From: Xylophilus sp. Leaf220
GTDB lineage: Bacteria > Pseudomonadota > Gammaproteobacteria > Burkholderiales > Burkholderiaceae_C
Length of the DNA: 50,636 nucleotides
Direction: 5' to 3'
Assembly: GCF_001421705.1 (NCBI RefSeq)
Contig: NZ_LMKO01000010.1
Coordinates: forward strand, 1-50,636
The notes beneath the pieces were generated by a model that was given only the letters and a program-made list of their open reading frames with translations, was not told where the DNA came from and did not search any database. Below, piece after piece: positions 1 to 7,987 of the stretch. Numbering within the stretch: the stretch's first letter is position 1; each line of letters opens with the position of its first letter. A program made the position numbers and the translations under genes.

Positions 1-56
1 GCGATGGCGACCTCCTATTTCGTCTCGCGCGCCTCGCAGGGCACCGGCTTGATGGC

Positions 57-137
57 CCCATCCCGAACAGGACAGTGAAACGCCTCCGCGCCGATGATAG
101 TGCGGGTTCCCGTGTGAAAGTAGGTCATCGTCAGGCT
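57..137 (+). rRNA. rrf: 5S ribosomal RNA, 3' part only
   Basis: From the CCATCCCGAACAGGAC block to GTCAGGCT this matches the conserved 3' two thirds of a betaproteobacterial 5S rRNA, including CGCCGATGATAGTG and GTGTGAAAGTAGGTCATCGT. The expected 5' third (GCCTGATGACC...) is missing: bases 1-56 do not resemble 5S and cannot pair with the 3' end to form helix I. It is therefore either a truncated 5S copy or the end of an rRNA operon whose upstream bases were joined wrongly. An intrinsic terminator follows 10 bases later, as is usual after an rRNA operon. Confidence 0.8.
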
Positions 138-147
138 CCTACAGCCC

Positions 148-190
148 GTAAAGCCCCCGCATCCCCAGGATGCGGGGGCTTTACCTTTTG
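148..190 (+). terminator. Strong intrinsic terminator after the 5S sequence
   Basis: A perfect 17-bp stem (148-164 with 168-184) closes on a 3-base loop, with the arm core AAGCCCCCGCATCC, and is followed by CTTTTG. It lies directly behind the 5S fragment and is a typical rRNA operon terminator. Confidence 0.9.
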
Positions 191-491
191 CGGCGCGCGC
201 AAAACGCTTCAAGGCACCCTGATACTCAGCCAAGCGGGTCGGTTGAAGTGGAGAAGGGGCAAACCGCCATCGATGCTTTTGTCGGAAGTTTTTGCGTACC
301 AACCAACCAAAAACTTCTACCCGCACGAACGCGCTTTTTCGTACAGTAGGCTGGCAGATCGGGTGCCAAGCCATGGCAGTTCGTCCATGAAATCAGAAGG
401 GCGAATTTAGAGCCCAAGGTCGGCGTAATCCCTCTTTGATCTTTGTGGCGACCCTGTCATCTTGGCGGGCTCACGCTGATCCACCGCGCCC
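185..491. other. Gene-free interval upstream of glcD
   Basis: This stretch is visibly less GC-rich than its surroundings. I see no convincing gene on either strand. The one structure is an inverted repeat (arms 285-294 and 308-317, GAAGTTTTTG / CAAAAACTTC, 13-base loop) that could be an operator or a weak hairpin. It must hold the glcD promoter, but no clear -35/-10 pair or Shine-Dalgarno sequence is visible ahead of the ATG at 492. Confidence 0.4.
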
Positions 492-1997
492 ATGACCGTT
501 ACCACCCAGACGAACCCGCAAGATCCCACCGAACGTGCGGCACGCAAGCAGGAGGTCGTTCGTGCATTGCAGCGCGACCTGCCTCCGCATGCGCTGATCT
601 GGCACGATGAAGACACGACGCCGTACGAATGCGACGGTTTGACCGCCTACCGGATGCGGCCGCTCGTGGTGGCGTTGCCGGAGACCGAAGCGCAGGTCGC
701 GGCGGTGCTCAGGACCTGCCACCGCCTGGGTGTTCCGGTCGTGGCACGCGGGGCGGGCACCGGTTTGTCCGGCGGTGCGATGCCGCACTTCATGGGCGTG
801 ACGCTTTCGCTGGCCCGGTTCAACCGCATCCTGAAAATCGATCCGCTGTGCCGTACGGCGATCGTGCAGTGCGGCGTGCGCAACCTGGCGATCAGCGAGG
901 CGGCGGCGCCGTTCAATCTCTACTACGCACCGGATCCCTCGAGCCAGATCGCCTGCACCATCGGCGGCAACGTGGCCGAGAACTCGGGGGGTGTGCACTG
1001 CCTCAAGTACGGACTCACCCTGCACAATGTGCTGCGGGTTCGCGGCTTCACCGCGGAGGGCGACGCCGTCGAGTTCGGCGGCGATGCGCTCGACAGCCCG
1101 GGCCTCGACTTGCTGCCGCTCGTCATCGGCAGCGAAGGCATGCTGGCGATCACCACCGAGGTCACCGTGCGTCTGGTGCCCAAGCCGCAGCTGGCCCGCT
1201 GCATCATGGCCAGCTTCGACGACCTGCGCAAGGCGGGCGATGCGGTCGCGGCGGTGATCGCGGCCGGCATCATTCCGGCCGGCCTGGAGATGATGGACCG
1301 GCCGATGACCGCGGCGGTCGAAGACTTCGTCAAGGCCGGCTACGACCTGAATGCCGAAGCCATCCTGCTCTGCGAATCGGACGGCACGCCCGAAGAGGTG
1401 GCCGAAGAGATCGGCCGGATGACCGACGTGCTACGCCACTGCGGCGCGACCGCGATCGCGGTGAGCGAGAACGAGGCCGAGCGCCTCAAATTCTGGAGCG
1501 GCCGCAAGAACGCGTTCCCCGCATCGGGCCGGATCAGCCCCGACTACATGTGCCTCGATTCGACGATCCCGCGCAAGCGGCTCGCCGACATCCTGCTGGC
1601 GATCCAGGCGATGGAGAAGAAGTACCGGCTGCGCTGCTGCAACGTGTTCCATGCCGGCGACGGCAACCTGCATCCGCTGGTGCTGTTCGACGCCAACGAT
1701 CCCGACGAGCTGCACCGCTGCGAGCTGTTCGGCGCCGACATCCTGGAGACCAGCGTCACCATGGGCGGCACCATCTCGGGCGAGCACGGTGTCGGCATCG
1801 AAAAGCTCAACAGCATGTGCGTACAGTTCAGCGCCGCCGAGAACGAGCAGATGTTCGGCGTCAAGCGCGCTTTCGATCCGGCAGGCCTGCTCAATCCGGG
1901 CAAGGTGATTCCCACGCTGCAGCGGTGCGCCGAATACGGCAAGCAGGTGGTCCGCGCCGGACAGGTACAGCCCTTCGCCGATCTTCCGCGTTTCTAG
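492..1997 (+). CDS. glcD: Glycolate oxidase FAD subunit GlcD
   Basis: This is the FAD-linked catalytic subunit of glycolate oxidase, which oxidises glycolate to glyoxylate. The 501-aa protein has the PP-loop FAD motif VARGAGTGLSGGA near residue 95, the second FAD segment TIGGNVAENSGG, and the C-terminal ISGEHGVGIEKL motif of the GlcD/vanillyl-alcohol-oxidase type. Length matches the family (about 500 aa). The ATG at 492 gives the expected N-terminus ahead of the FAD domain, although no strong ribosome binding site precedes it. It starts a same-strand block with glcE (9-bp gap) and glcF, the usual order of the three-subunit membrane-associated enzyme that passes electrons to the respiratory chain. 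No glcC regulator is adjacent. D-lactate dehydrogenases are close relatives, but the E and F partners favour glycolate. Confidence 0.95.
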   Translation: MTVTTQTNPQDPTERAARKQEVVRALQRDLPPHALIWHDEDTTPYECDGLTAYRMRPLVVALPETEAQVAAVLRTCHRLGVPVVARGAGTGLSGGAMPHFMGVTLSLARFNRILKIDPLCRTAIVQCGVRNLAISEAAAPFNLYYAPDPSSQIACTIGGNVAENSGGVHCLKYGLTLHNVLRVRGFTAEGDAVEFGGDALDSPGLDLLPLVIGSEGMLAITTEVTVRLVPKPQLARCIMASFDDLRKAGDAVAAVIAAGIIPAGLEMMDRPMTAAVEDFVKAGYDLNAEAILLCESDGTPEEVAEEIGRMTDVLRHCGATAIAVSENEAERLKFWSGRKNAFPASGRISPDYMCLDSTIPRKRLADILLAIQAMEKKYRLRCCNVFHAGDGNLHPLVLFDANDPDELHRCELFGADILETSVTMGGTISGEHGVGIEKLNSMCVQFSAAENEQMFGVKRAFDPAGLLNPGKVIPTLQRCAEYGKQVVRAGQVQPFADLPRF

Positions 1998-2006
1998 GAC
2001 GAACCC

Positions 2007-3155
2007 ATGGTTTCGGCATCTTCCGCGCTCGACACGATGGTCGACCGCATCCGTGCGGCGACCGCGCACGGCACGCCGCTGCGTCTTTGCGGCGGCGGCA
2101 CCAAGGATTTCTACGGCGATGCGGTCGAGGGCGAAACGCTCGACACGCGCGCGTTCTCGGGCATCACCGGCTACGAGCCGAGCGAACTGTTCGTCACCGT
2201 GCGCGCCGGCACGCCGATGGCCGAGCTGGAAGCCGCGCTGGCGGAAAAAGGCCAGTGCCTGCCCTTCGAGCCGCCGCAGTTCGCCGCGGGTGGAACCGTC
2301 GGCGGCATGGTGGCGGCCGGGCTGGCGGGGCCTGCCCGGGCCAATCTGGGGTCGGTGCGCGACTACGTGCTCGGCGCCACGCTGGTCAACGGCCGTGGCG
2401 AGGTGCTGACATTCGGCGGGCAGGTGATGAAGAACGTGGCGGGCTACGACGTGTCGCGCGTGCTGGCCGGCTCACGGGGTACGCTGGGCGTGATCGCCGA
2501 AGTCAGCCTGAAGGTGCTGCCCCACATGCCGGCCGAGGCCACGCTGCGCTTCGGTTGCAGCCAGACCGAGGCGCTGGCGCTGCTGCACGGCTGGGGCGGG
2601 CGGCCGTTGCCGCTCAATGCCAGCGCGTGGCTGGAAGAGCACGGCGAAGGCGTGCTGTACCTGCGCCTGCGCGGCGCGGTCGCGGCGGTCGAGGCGGCGT
2701 GCACCCAGCTCGGCGGCAAGCGGGTGGCGGATACCGCGGATCGGTGGGATGCCTTGCGCCACCAGCAGCTCCCATGGTTCGACAAAAGCGAATCCGATGC
2801 TTTCGATCTGTGGCGCCTGTCGGTGCCCCAGACCGCCCCAGCCATGCCGCTGCACGAAACACCGCTCGTTGAATGGCACGGCGGCCAGCGCTGGTACCGC
2901 GCGGCGCCCGGTGCGTCGGCGCGGATGCGGGCCGCGGCGCGCGCTGCCGGCGGCCATGCGACGCTGTTCCGCGCGTCTGCCGCGTCGGCGCACGAGCCAC
3001 GTTTCGACGCCGTCTCGCCGGTGCTGGAGCGCATCCAGGGCGCGCTGACAAAAGAGTTCGATCCGGCCGGCATCTTCAATCGCCCCGCATCCGCCGGCCG
3101 GGGCACGCAGACCGCCGGACCGCCGGCAGCGGCACCCACGGCACCGATGCGCTAG
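2007..3155 (+). CDS. glcE: Glycolate oxidase FAD-binding subunit GlcE
   Basis: This is the second flavoprotein subunit of glycolate oxidase. The 382-aa protein begins with a short PP-loop segment (LRLCGGGTKDFYG) and carries GGTVGGMVAAGLAGP and GQVMKNVAGYDVSR, all typical of GlcE, which looks like a shortened GlcD. The C-terminal tail is rich in Ala/Pro/Thr and probably not conserved. The start at 2007 follows the glcD stop by 9 bp, so translation is probably coupled. Known enzymes need D, E and F together; E is thought to support assembly or electron transfer rather than the primary oxidation. Confidence 0.93.
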   Translation: MVSASSALDTMVDRIRAATAHGTPLRLCGGGTKDFYGDAVEGETLDTRAFSGITGYEPSELFVTVRAGTPMAELEAALAEKGQCLPFEPPQFAAGGTVGGMVAAGLAGPARANLGSVRDYVLGATLVNGRGEVLTFGGQVMKNVAGYDVSRVLAGSRGTLGVIAEVSLKVLPHMPAEATLRFGCSQTEALALLHGWGGRPLPLNASAWLEEHGEGVLYLRLRGAVAAVEAACTQLGGKRVADTADRWDALRHQQLPWFDKSESDAFDLWRLSVPQTAPAMPLHETPLVEWHGGQRWYRAAPGASARMRAAARAAGGHATLFRASAASAHEPRFDAVSPVLERIQGALTKEFDPAGIFNRPASAGRGTQTAGPPAAAPTAPMR

Positions 3156-3186
3156 CGCTTCGGCCCACCGACAAGAACCACACCCC

Positions 3187-4422
3187 ATGCAAACCGAACT
3201 CGCTCCCGAATTCCAGGGCACCGCCGACGGCATGGAGGCCGAGGCCATCCTGCGCAAGTGCGTGCACTGCGGCTTCTGCACCGCCACCTGCCCGACCTAC
3301 CAGCTGCTGGGCGACGAGCTGGACGGCCCGCGCGGCCGCATCTACCTGATCAAGCAGGTGCTCGAGGGCCACACGCCGACCCGCAGCACCCAGCTGCACC
3401 TCGACCGCTGCCTGACCTGCCGCAACTGCGAGACTACCTGCCCCAGCGGGGTGCAGTACGGCCACCTGGTGGATATCGGCCGCAAGGTGGTCGACAGCAA
3501 GGTGCCGCGGCCGGCCGGCGAGGCCGCCGCCCGGTGGATGTTGAAGGAGGCGCTGCCGTCGCCGCTCTTCGGCCCGGCGATGAAGCTGGGCCAGGCGGTG
3601 CGCGGGCTGCTGCCCGGCGCGCTCAAGGCGAAGGTGCCGGCCCGGCAGGCACCGGGCGCATGGCCCAGCCGCAGCCATGTGCGCAAGGTGCTGGTGCTGG
3701 CGGGTTGCGTGCAGCCTTCGATGATGCCCAACATCGACAGCGCCACCGCGCGGGTGCTGGACGCGGCCGGCATCCAGGCGATGGTGGCGCCCCAGGCCGG
3801 CTGCTGCGGCGCGGTGAAATTCCACCTCAACGACCAAGCCGGCGGCAAGGCGCAGATGCGCGCCAACGTCGATGCCTGGTGGCCGATCGTGGAGCGCGGC
3901 GAGGCCGAGGCGATCGTGATGAACGCGTCGGGCTGCGGCGCCACGGTGCGCGAATACGGCCACATCCTGCGCGACGACCCGGCCTATGCCGCCAAGGCCC
4001 GGCGGATCAGCGACCTGACCCGCGACCTGAGCGAGCTGCTGCCCGAGCTGGTGCCGGCCCTGAAATCCCGTGTCACGCCGCCCGTGGGCGTGGTGGCCTA
4101 CCACCCACCGTGCACCCTGCAGCACGGGCAGAAGCTGCGGGGCGGGGTGGAGGTGAACCTGCGCGCGCTCGGCTTCGACATCCAGGTGGCGGCCAACGAA
4201 TCGCACCTGTGCTGCGGCTCGGCCGGCACCTACTCGGTGCTGCAACCAGCGCTGGCCTATCCGCTGCGCGACCGCAAGCTGGGCCATCTGAACCAGTTGC
4301 AGCCGACGACCATCGTCTCGGCCAACATCGGCTGCATCACCCACCTGCAGAGCGGCAGCGAGGTGCCGGTGCGGCACTGGATCGAGCTGCTGGATGCGGC
4401 GCTCGCTCCTGCCGCCGCGTAA
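3187..4422 (+). CDS. glcF: Glycolate oxidase iron-sulfur subunit GlcF
   Basis: The 411-aa subunit carries electrons from the flavin subunits to the membrane quinone pool. Two [4Fe-4S] motifs are visible: CVHCGFCTATCP (from about residue 25) and CLTCRNCETTCP (from about residue 76). Two CCG cysteine-rich motifs follow (AGCCGAVKF and LCCGSAGTYS), as in heterodisulfide-reductase/GlpC-type proteins. It lies 31 bp behind glcE and ends the operon. It converges on the marR gene, and a short GC hairpin at 4433-4450 without a T-run lies between them. Confidence 0.95.
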   Translation: MQTELAPEFQGTADGMEAEAILRKCVHCGFCTATCPTYQLLGDELDGPRGRIYLIKQVLEGHTPTRSTQLHLDRCLTCRNCETTCPSGVQYGHLVDIGRKVVDSKVPRPAGEAAARWMLKEALPSPLFGPAMKLGQAVRGLLPGALKAKVPARQAPGAWPSRSHVRKVLVLAGCVQPSMMPNIDSATARVLDAAGIQAMVAPQAGCCGAVKFHLNDQAGGKAQMRANVDAWWPIVERGEAEAIVMNASGCGATVREYGHILRDDPAYAAKARRISDLTRDLSELLPELVPALKSRVTPPVGVVAYHPPCTLQHGQKLRGGVEVNLRALGFDIQVAANESHLCCGSAGTYSVLQPALAYPLRDRKLGHLNQLQPTTIVSANIGCITHLQSGSEVPVRHWIELLDAALAPAAA

Positions 4423-4457
4423 GCCCGCTGTCCGGCGCCACCCGGCGCCGTACCGCC

Positions 4458-4943
4458 TCAGGCGCTGCCGCCGTACACCTTGCGCAGCAGCGCGATCAGC
4501 GTGGCGCGTTCGCGCTCGGTCAGCCGCGCGGTGGCGTCCACCTCCAATTCGGCCGCGGTCGCTTCCGCCTGCTTGACCAGCGCCTTCCCGCTGCGGGTCA
4601 GGTGCAGCCCCAGCGCGCGGCCGTCGGTGGGATGGGGCCGGCGCTCCACCAGCCCGCGCCGGTCCAGCGCCGCGATCAGGCCGACCAGGTTGGGCGGCAG
4701 GATGCTGAGCGCGGTGCAGAGCTGGCGCGAGGTGATGCCCGGGTTGTGCGCCACCAGCGACAGCACCGAGAAATCGACCACCGTCAATCCGTAGACCGCC
4801 ATGCGTTCCATGAAGACTTCGATGATCGCCAGCGACGCGCGGCGGGCGTTATAGCCCACCAGGCTTTCGAGGTAGCGGGTGTCGACCTCGGTGGTGGCGG
4901 TGGCGACGGCGGACGGGGCGGCGCTTTTGCGCGGGGAGGGCAT
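4458..4943 (-). CDS. MarR-family regulator, probably of the ferulate genes
   Basis: This 161-aa protein has a winged-helix MarR fold: an N-terminal dimer helix, recognition region (SRQLCTALSILPPNLVGLIAALDRRGLVER) at about 72-101, and the wing HPTDGRALGLHLT. The ATG at 4943 gives a normal MarR length. It is the last gene of a possible minus-strand operon after the esterase (59-bp gap). MarR proteins of hydroxycinnamate clusters usually repress until a CoA thioester or phenolic acid binds. Its likely target is the palindrome at 11559-11573 between the two divergent gene sets. The regulatory link is inferred from position. Confidence 0.85.
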   Translation of the reverse strand: MPSPRKSAAPSAVATATTEVDTRYLESLVGYNARRASLAIIEVFMERMAVYGLTVVDFSVLSLVAHNPGITSRQLCTALSILPPNLVGLIAALDRRGLVERRPHPTDGRALGLHLTRSGKALVKQAEATAAELEVDATARLTERERATLIALLRKVYGGSA

Positions 4944-5002
4944 CGGCCGATTGTGACGCGACGGCAGGCCGGCCCCGCCGCCGCGCATAAGCGCCCCGGC
5001 GG

Positions 5003-6721
5003 CTACTGGCAGCTGAAGCTGGCCGCGCTTTCCGTGTCGCCGCTGCCGTTGTAGCGGGCGACCTGCGGATAGGCGCACAGCGGCCGGCTGCGGCTGGCCG
5101 ACCAGCCGGCGGGCAGTTCGGTGTTCACGCCGCCGGCATTGCCGGCGCCGCGGGCGGTGGCGATCACCCGATCCGGCGCGCGGCCTTGTTCCACCCACTG
5201 CACCAGGGCGTTGACCATGTCGAACTGGTCGGTGGCCGGGCCGCCGCTGCAGTGGTTCATGCCGGGCACCAGGTAGAGCCGCGCGAAGTCGGCCGCATAG
5301 CCGCCGCGGCTGGCGCGCAGCTGGTCGTACCAGGCGACGGTGTCGTCGGGCGAGAAGACGCCGTCGCTCACCCCGTGGTAGACCATCATCTTCGCGCCGC
5401 GGTCGTGCAGGGTGGAGAGATCGCCCGCCGGCGGCGTCATGAACGACAGCGCCGATTCGCCGTACAGCGCGTTGGTCGCGGCGATCTTCGGCGCGTCGGT
5501 GTCCATGCTGAAGCCGAGCGCGAAGGCCTTGGTGTCGGCCAGGATCGAGACCGGCGCCGGCGGCACCTGGAAGATGAAGCCGACCGCCACCGGGTCCCGC
5601 GCCGCACCGATCGACGAGCTGAACTTCCACCCCGCCCAGTTGCTGCTGGTGATGCCCGCGTCGAACGGGAAGGATGCATACACCGCGTTGCCCGCGCTGT
5701 TGCGGGCGCCCTTGAAGATGTTGCCCAGCGCCGTCTTCTGCGCGCCGCTCAGGCAGCTGCCGGTGCGGCCGCCGGTGCAGGTGGGCACGTCGCGGTCGAG
5801 CGAGAAGGCCGTCTTGCAGGCCTGCACGTCCTGCACCAGCCCGTCGCTCGCGCCGTCGAGCGCGTCGCAGCGCTCCAGCACCTTGCCGGCGACCAGCGCG
5901 CGCTCGGCCGGGGTGAAGGCGCTGGCCAGGTCGGCCGGGTTGGTGGCGGTGGTGTTGAACTGCTGCGCTCCGTAGAGCTGGGCGACCGCCGCCTTCGGCA
6001 GGTTGAAGCCCGGGTTGCCGGCGAGGATGCCGTCGTACTGGTCCGCATACCGGGCGGCGCCCACCATCGCATGCCGGCCGCCGTTGGAGCAGCCGACCAG
6101 ATAGGAGCGGTCGGGGCCCTTGCCGTAGGCGGTGGCGATCAGCGCCTTGGCCATCGGCGTCAGCTTGCCGACCGCCTGGTAGCCGTAGTCGAGCCGGGCC
6201 TGCGGGTCCAGTCCGAACAGCGGATTCTGCGCGGCGGCATGCCCCGCGTCCGACGAGATCACCGCGAAGCCCTGCTGCAGCCCGCTGGTCAGAGGGCCGC
6301 CGCCGCCGATGCCGCCGGTCGCGGTCAGAACCGCGCCGTCGGTGCCGCCGTTGACCTGGTGGAAGAAGCGGCCGTTCCACGCCCGCGGCAGCCGCATCTC
6401 GAAGCCGATCGCATACGTCTGTCCGTCGACGGGGCTCACACGGTTGAACATTCGCCCCGTCACGAGGCAGTGCTCGCCCACCGGCTGCCCGGCGACCGCC
6501 AACGTGCCCGCCGGCACCAGCGTGGCCGCAGTCAGGGTGGTGTTGGCAAAGCCCCCGCGCCCGACCAGATCGGTGCACGACTGCAGCGTCCCCGGCGTGG
6601 CCGCCGCCAGCTGCGGCGCGGCGGGCGGCCCGTCGGACCCGCCGCACGCGGCGACGACCGTGGCCGCCAGCGCGACGGCCAGCACAGGGGAAGGGGCGAA
6701 GGTACGGAATCGTGTGGACAT
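5003..6721 (-). CDS. Tannase/feruloyl-esterase family lipoprotein
   Basis: This 572-aa secreted alpha/beta hydrolase of the tannase/feruloyl esterase family probably releases hydroxycinnamic or gallic acids from plant esters outside the cytoplasm. The N-terminus is a lipoprotein signal ending in VVAACGG. The nucleophile-serine motif is GCSNGGRHAMVG, the acidic/lid region lies near residues 460-480, and the catalytic histidine is in VPGMNHCSGG. The ATG at 6721 was chosen over an upstream in-frame one because it starts the signal peptide and has GGAG about 9 bases upstream. It sits between the Bug receptor and marR in the ferulate operon; a family B repeat fills the gap on its 5' side. The exact ester substrate cannot be told from sequence. 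Confidence 0.85.
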   Translation of the reverse strand: MSTRFRTFAPSPVLAVALAATVVAACGGSDGPPAAPQLAAATPGTLQSCTDLVGRGGFANTTLTAATLVPAGTLAVAGQPVGEHCLVTGRMFNRVSPVDGQTYAIGFEMRLPRAWNGRFFHQVNGGTDGAVLTATGGIGGGGPLTSGLQQGFAVISSDAGHAAAQNPLFGLDPQARLDYGYQAVGKLTPMAKALIATAYGKGPDRSYLVGCSNGGRHAMVGAARYADQYDGILAGNPGFNLPKAAVAQLYGAQQFNTTATNPADLASAFTPAERALVAGKVLERCDALDGASDGLVQDVQACKTAFSLDRDVPTCTGGRTGSCLSGAQKTALGNIFKGARNSAGNAVYASFPFDAGITSSNWAGWKFSSSIGAARDPVAVGFIFQVPPAPVSILADTKAFALGFSMDTDAPKIAATNALYGESALSFMTPPAGDLSTLHDRGAKMMVYHGVSDGVFSPDDTVAWYDQLRASRGGYAADFARLYLVPGMNHCSGGPATDQFDMVNALVQWVEQGRAPDRVIATARGAGNAGGVNTELPAGWSASRSRPLCAYPQVARYNGSGDTESAASFSCQ

Positions 6722-6782
6722 GGCGAATCTCCGGAGGAACGGGAAAGGCGAAGAAGAGGTGTTCGGCGGCTCAGGGATACCG

Positions 6783-6860
6783 TGGATCCGGCTCTGCCGG
6801 TCCCCCGGTATCGCCAACGCGCAGGAGGTGGGCGAAGACGCGAAGCGCGATGCCTGGGGG
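6783..6860 (-). repeat. Family B interspersed repeat, copy 1
   Basis: On the minus strand it starts CCCCCAGGC a few bases after the stop codon of the Bug receptor gene and ends GGATCCAC near the esterase 5' region. It shares GGATCCGGCTYTGCCGGTCC and GGCGAAGACGCGAAGCGCG with copies at 19731, 28420 and 38880. Internal self-complementary segments (CCGGCTCTGCCGG, CGCGAAGCGCG) allow several hairpins. Confidence 0.8.
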
Positions 6861-6865
6861 TGATC

Positions 6866-7858
6866 TCAGGACTCGGCGGTGAAGCCGATCTTCTTGATCA
6901 GCGGCCCCCAGCGCTCGTACTCGCTCTTCTGCGAGGCGGCCATCTCCTCGGGCGTCGAGCCCTGCACGATCAGCCCCACGATCGCCAGGCTGTCGGTCAC
7001 GCTCTTCTCGCGCAGCGCCTGGGCGATGGCCGCGTTGGCGGCGGCCACCGTCGCGGCCGGGGTGCGGGCCGGGGCGTAGAAGCCGAACCATTCCTCGGCC
7101 GTCAGGCTGGGCAGGCCCTGCTCGGCGAAGGTCGGCACGTCGTGCAGGTAGGGCGAGCGCTGCCGGCCCGAGGTCGCCAGCACCCGCAGCTTGCCGCTCT
7201 TCAAGTGCGGCAGGTAGTCGCCGCTGGGCGTGACCATCGCGGCGATCTGGCCGCCGACGGTGTCGGTCACGCCGGGGATCGAGCCGCGGTAGGGCACGTG
7301 CTTCAGCTCGGTCTGCGTCTCGATGCCGAGCAGCGCGCCGATGAAGTGCGGCGTGGTGCCGGCGCCGGGCGAGCCGTAGCTGGCGTCCTTCGGATGCGCC
7401 TTGGCCCAGGCGACGAAGTCCTTGAGCGTCTTCACCTCGGGCGGCACCATCGGGCCGACGGCCAGGCCGTGGTGCATCACCGCGGCGATCGAGACGGGCG
7501 CGAAATCGCTCTGCTGGTACGCCAGCCGGGCGTAGATGTGTGGGTAGTTGGCCAGCGCCGAGACCGGCGCCAGCGCCAGGCAGGAGCCGTCGGCCGGCGA
7601 CGCCTTGAGCGATTCCAGCGCGATGCGCCCGCCGGCGCCCGGCTTGTTCTCGACCACCGCCGGGTTGCGGGTGTAGGGGCTGCCGGCCAAGCGCTCGCCC
7701 ACCCGCCGCGCGACGGTGTCGCCCGAGCTGCCGGCGGGAAAGCCGTAGAAGATCTTCACCTGGTCCAGCGCCTGGGCCTGCGCGGTGCGCAGCCCCAAGG
7801 GGCCGGTGGCGGCCAGGGCGCCCAGGCCCTGCAAGAGATGGCGGCGGTGCAAAGTCAT
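6866..7858 (-). CDS. Bug-family periplasmic solute receptor (tripartite tricarboxylate type)
   Basis: This 330-aa periplasmic binding protein of the Bug/TctC family has an N-terminal signal peptide (HRRHLLQGLGALAATGP..AQA) and the family motifs VVENKPGAGGRIA, SYGSPGAGTTPHF and ELKHVPYRGS. Such receptors bind carboxylates or aromatic acids and usually act with TctA/TctB membrane subunits, which are absent here. Orphan Bug receptors are very common in Burkholderiales. The position between the SDR and esterase genes suggests the ligand is a phenolic acid released by the esterase, but this is inferred from context. Confidence 0.9.
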   Translation of the reverse strand: MTLHRRHLLQGLGALAATGPLGLRTAQAQALDQVKIFYGFPAGSSGDTVARRVGERLAGSPYTRNPAVVENKPGAGGRIALESLKASPADGSCLALAPVSALANYPHIYARLAYQQSDFAPVSIAAVMHHGLAVGPMVPPEVKTLKDFVAWAKAHPKDASYGSPGAGTTPHFIGALLGIETQTELKHVPYRGSIPGVTDTVGGQIAAMVTPSGDYLPHLKSGKLRVLATSGRQRSPYLHDVPTFAEQGLPSLTAEEWFGFYAPARTPAATVAAANAAIAQALREKSVTDSLAIVGLIVQGSTPEEMAASQKSEYERWGPLIKKIGFTAES

Positions 7859-7880
7859 GTCGTCTCCTTCTTAAGTATCG

Positions 7881-7934
7881 AAAGTGCCTGGGGCCGGCGT
7901 ATGGCGCCGGCTTCTAGCTATTAAAAACATAGCA
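7881..7934 (+). repeat. Family A interspersed repeat, copy 1
   Basis: AAAGTGCCTGGG is followed by the hairpin GCCGGCGTATGGCGCCGGC and then an AT-rich arm pair AGCTATTAAAAACATAGCA. The same layout recurs at 15287, 22506, 25193, 44672 and, in part, 46231. It lies between the SDR stop and the Bug receptor start in the ferulate operon. Confidence 0.8.
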
Positions 7935-7987
7935 TCGGCATTCCAGGACTGCCGATCGCGCCGGTCCGTCGCCGGCCTGCGCCGGCG

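Noticed and set aside
629-2872. A 747-residue plus-strand frame across glcD and glcE
   Set aside because: It overlaps both genes in another frame, and its composition (Arg/Pro/Gly-rich) is typical of a shadow frame.
4433-4450. GC hairpin between glcF and marR as an intrinsic terminator
   Set aside because: The 7-bp stem lacks a T-run on either side, so I only mention it in the glcF entry.
5186-7924. A 912-residue plus-strand frame opposite the esterase and Bug genes
   Set aside because: Antisense to two clear coding genes and without recognisable motifs.
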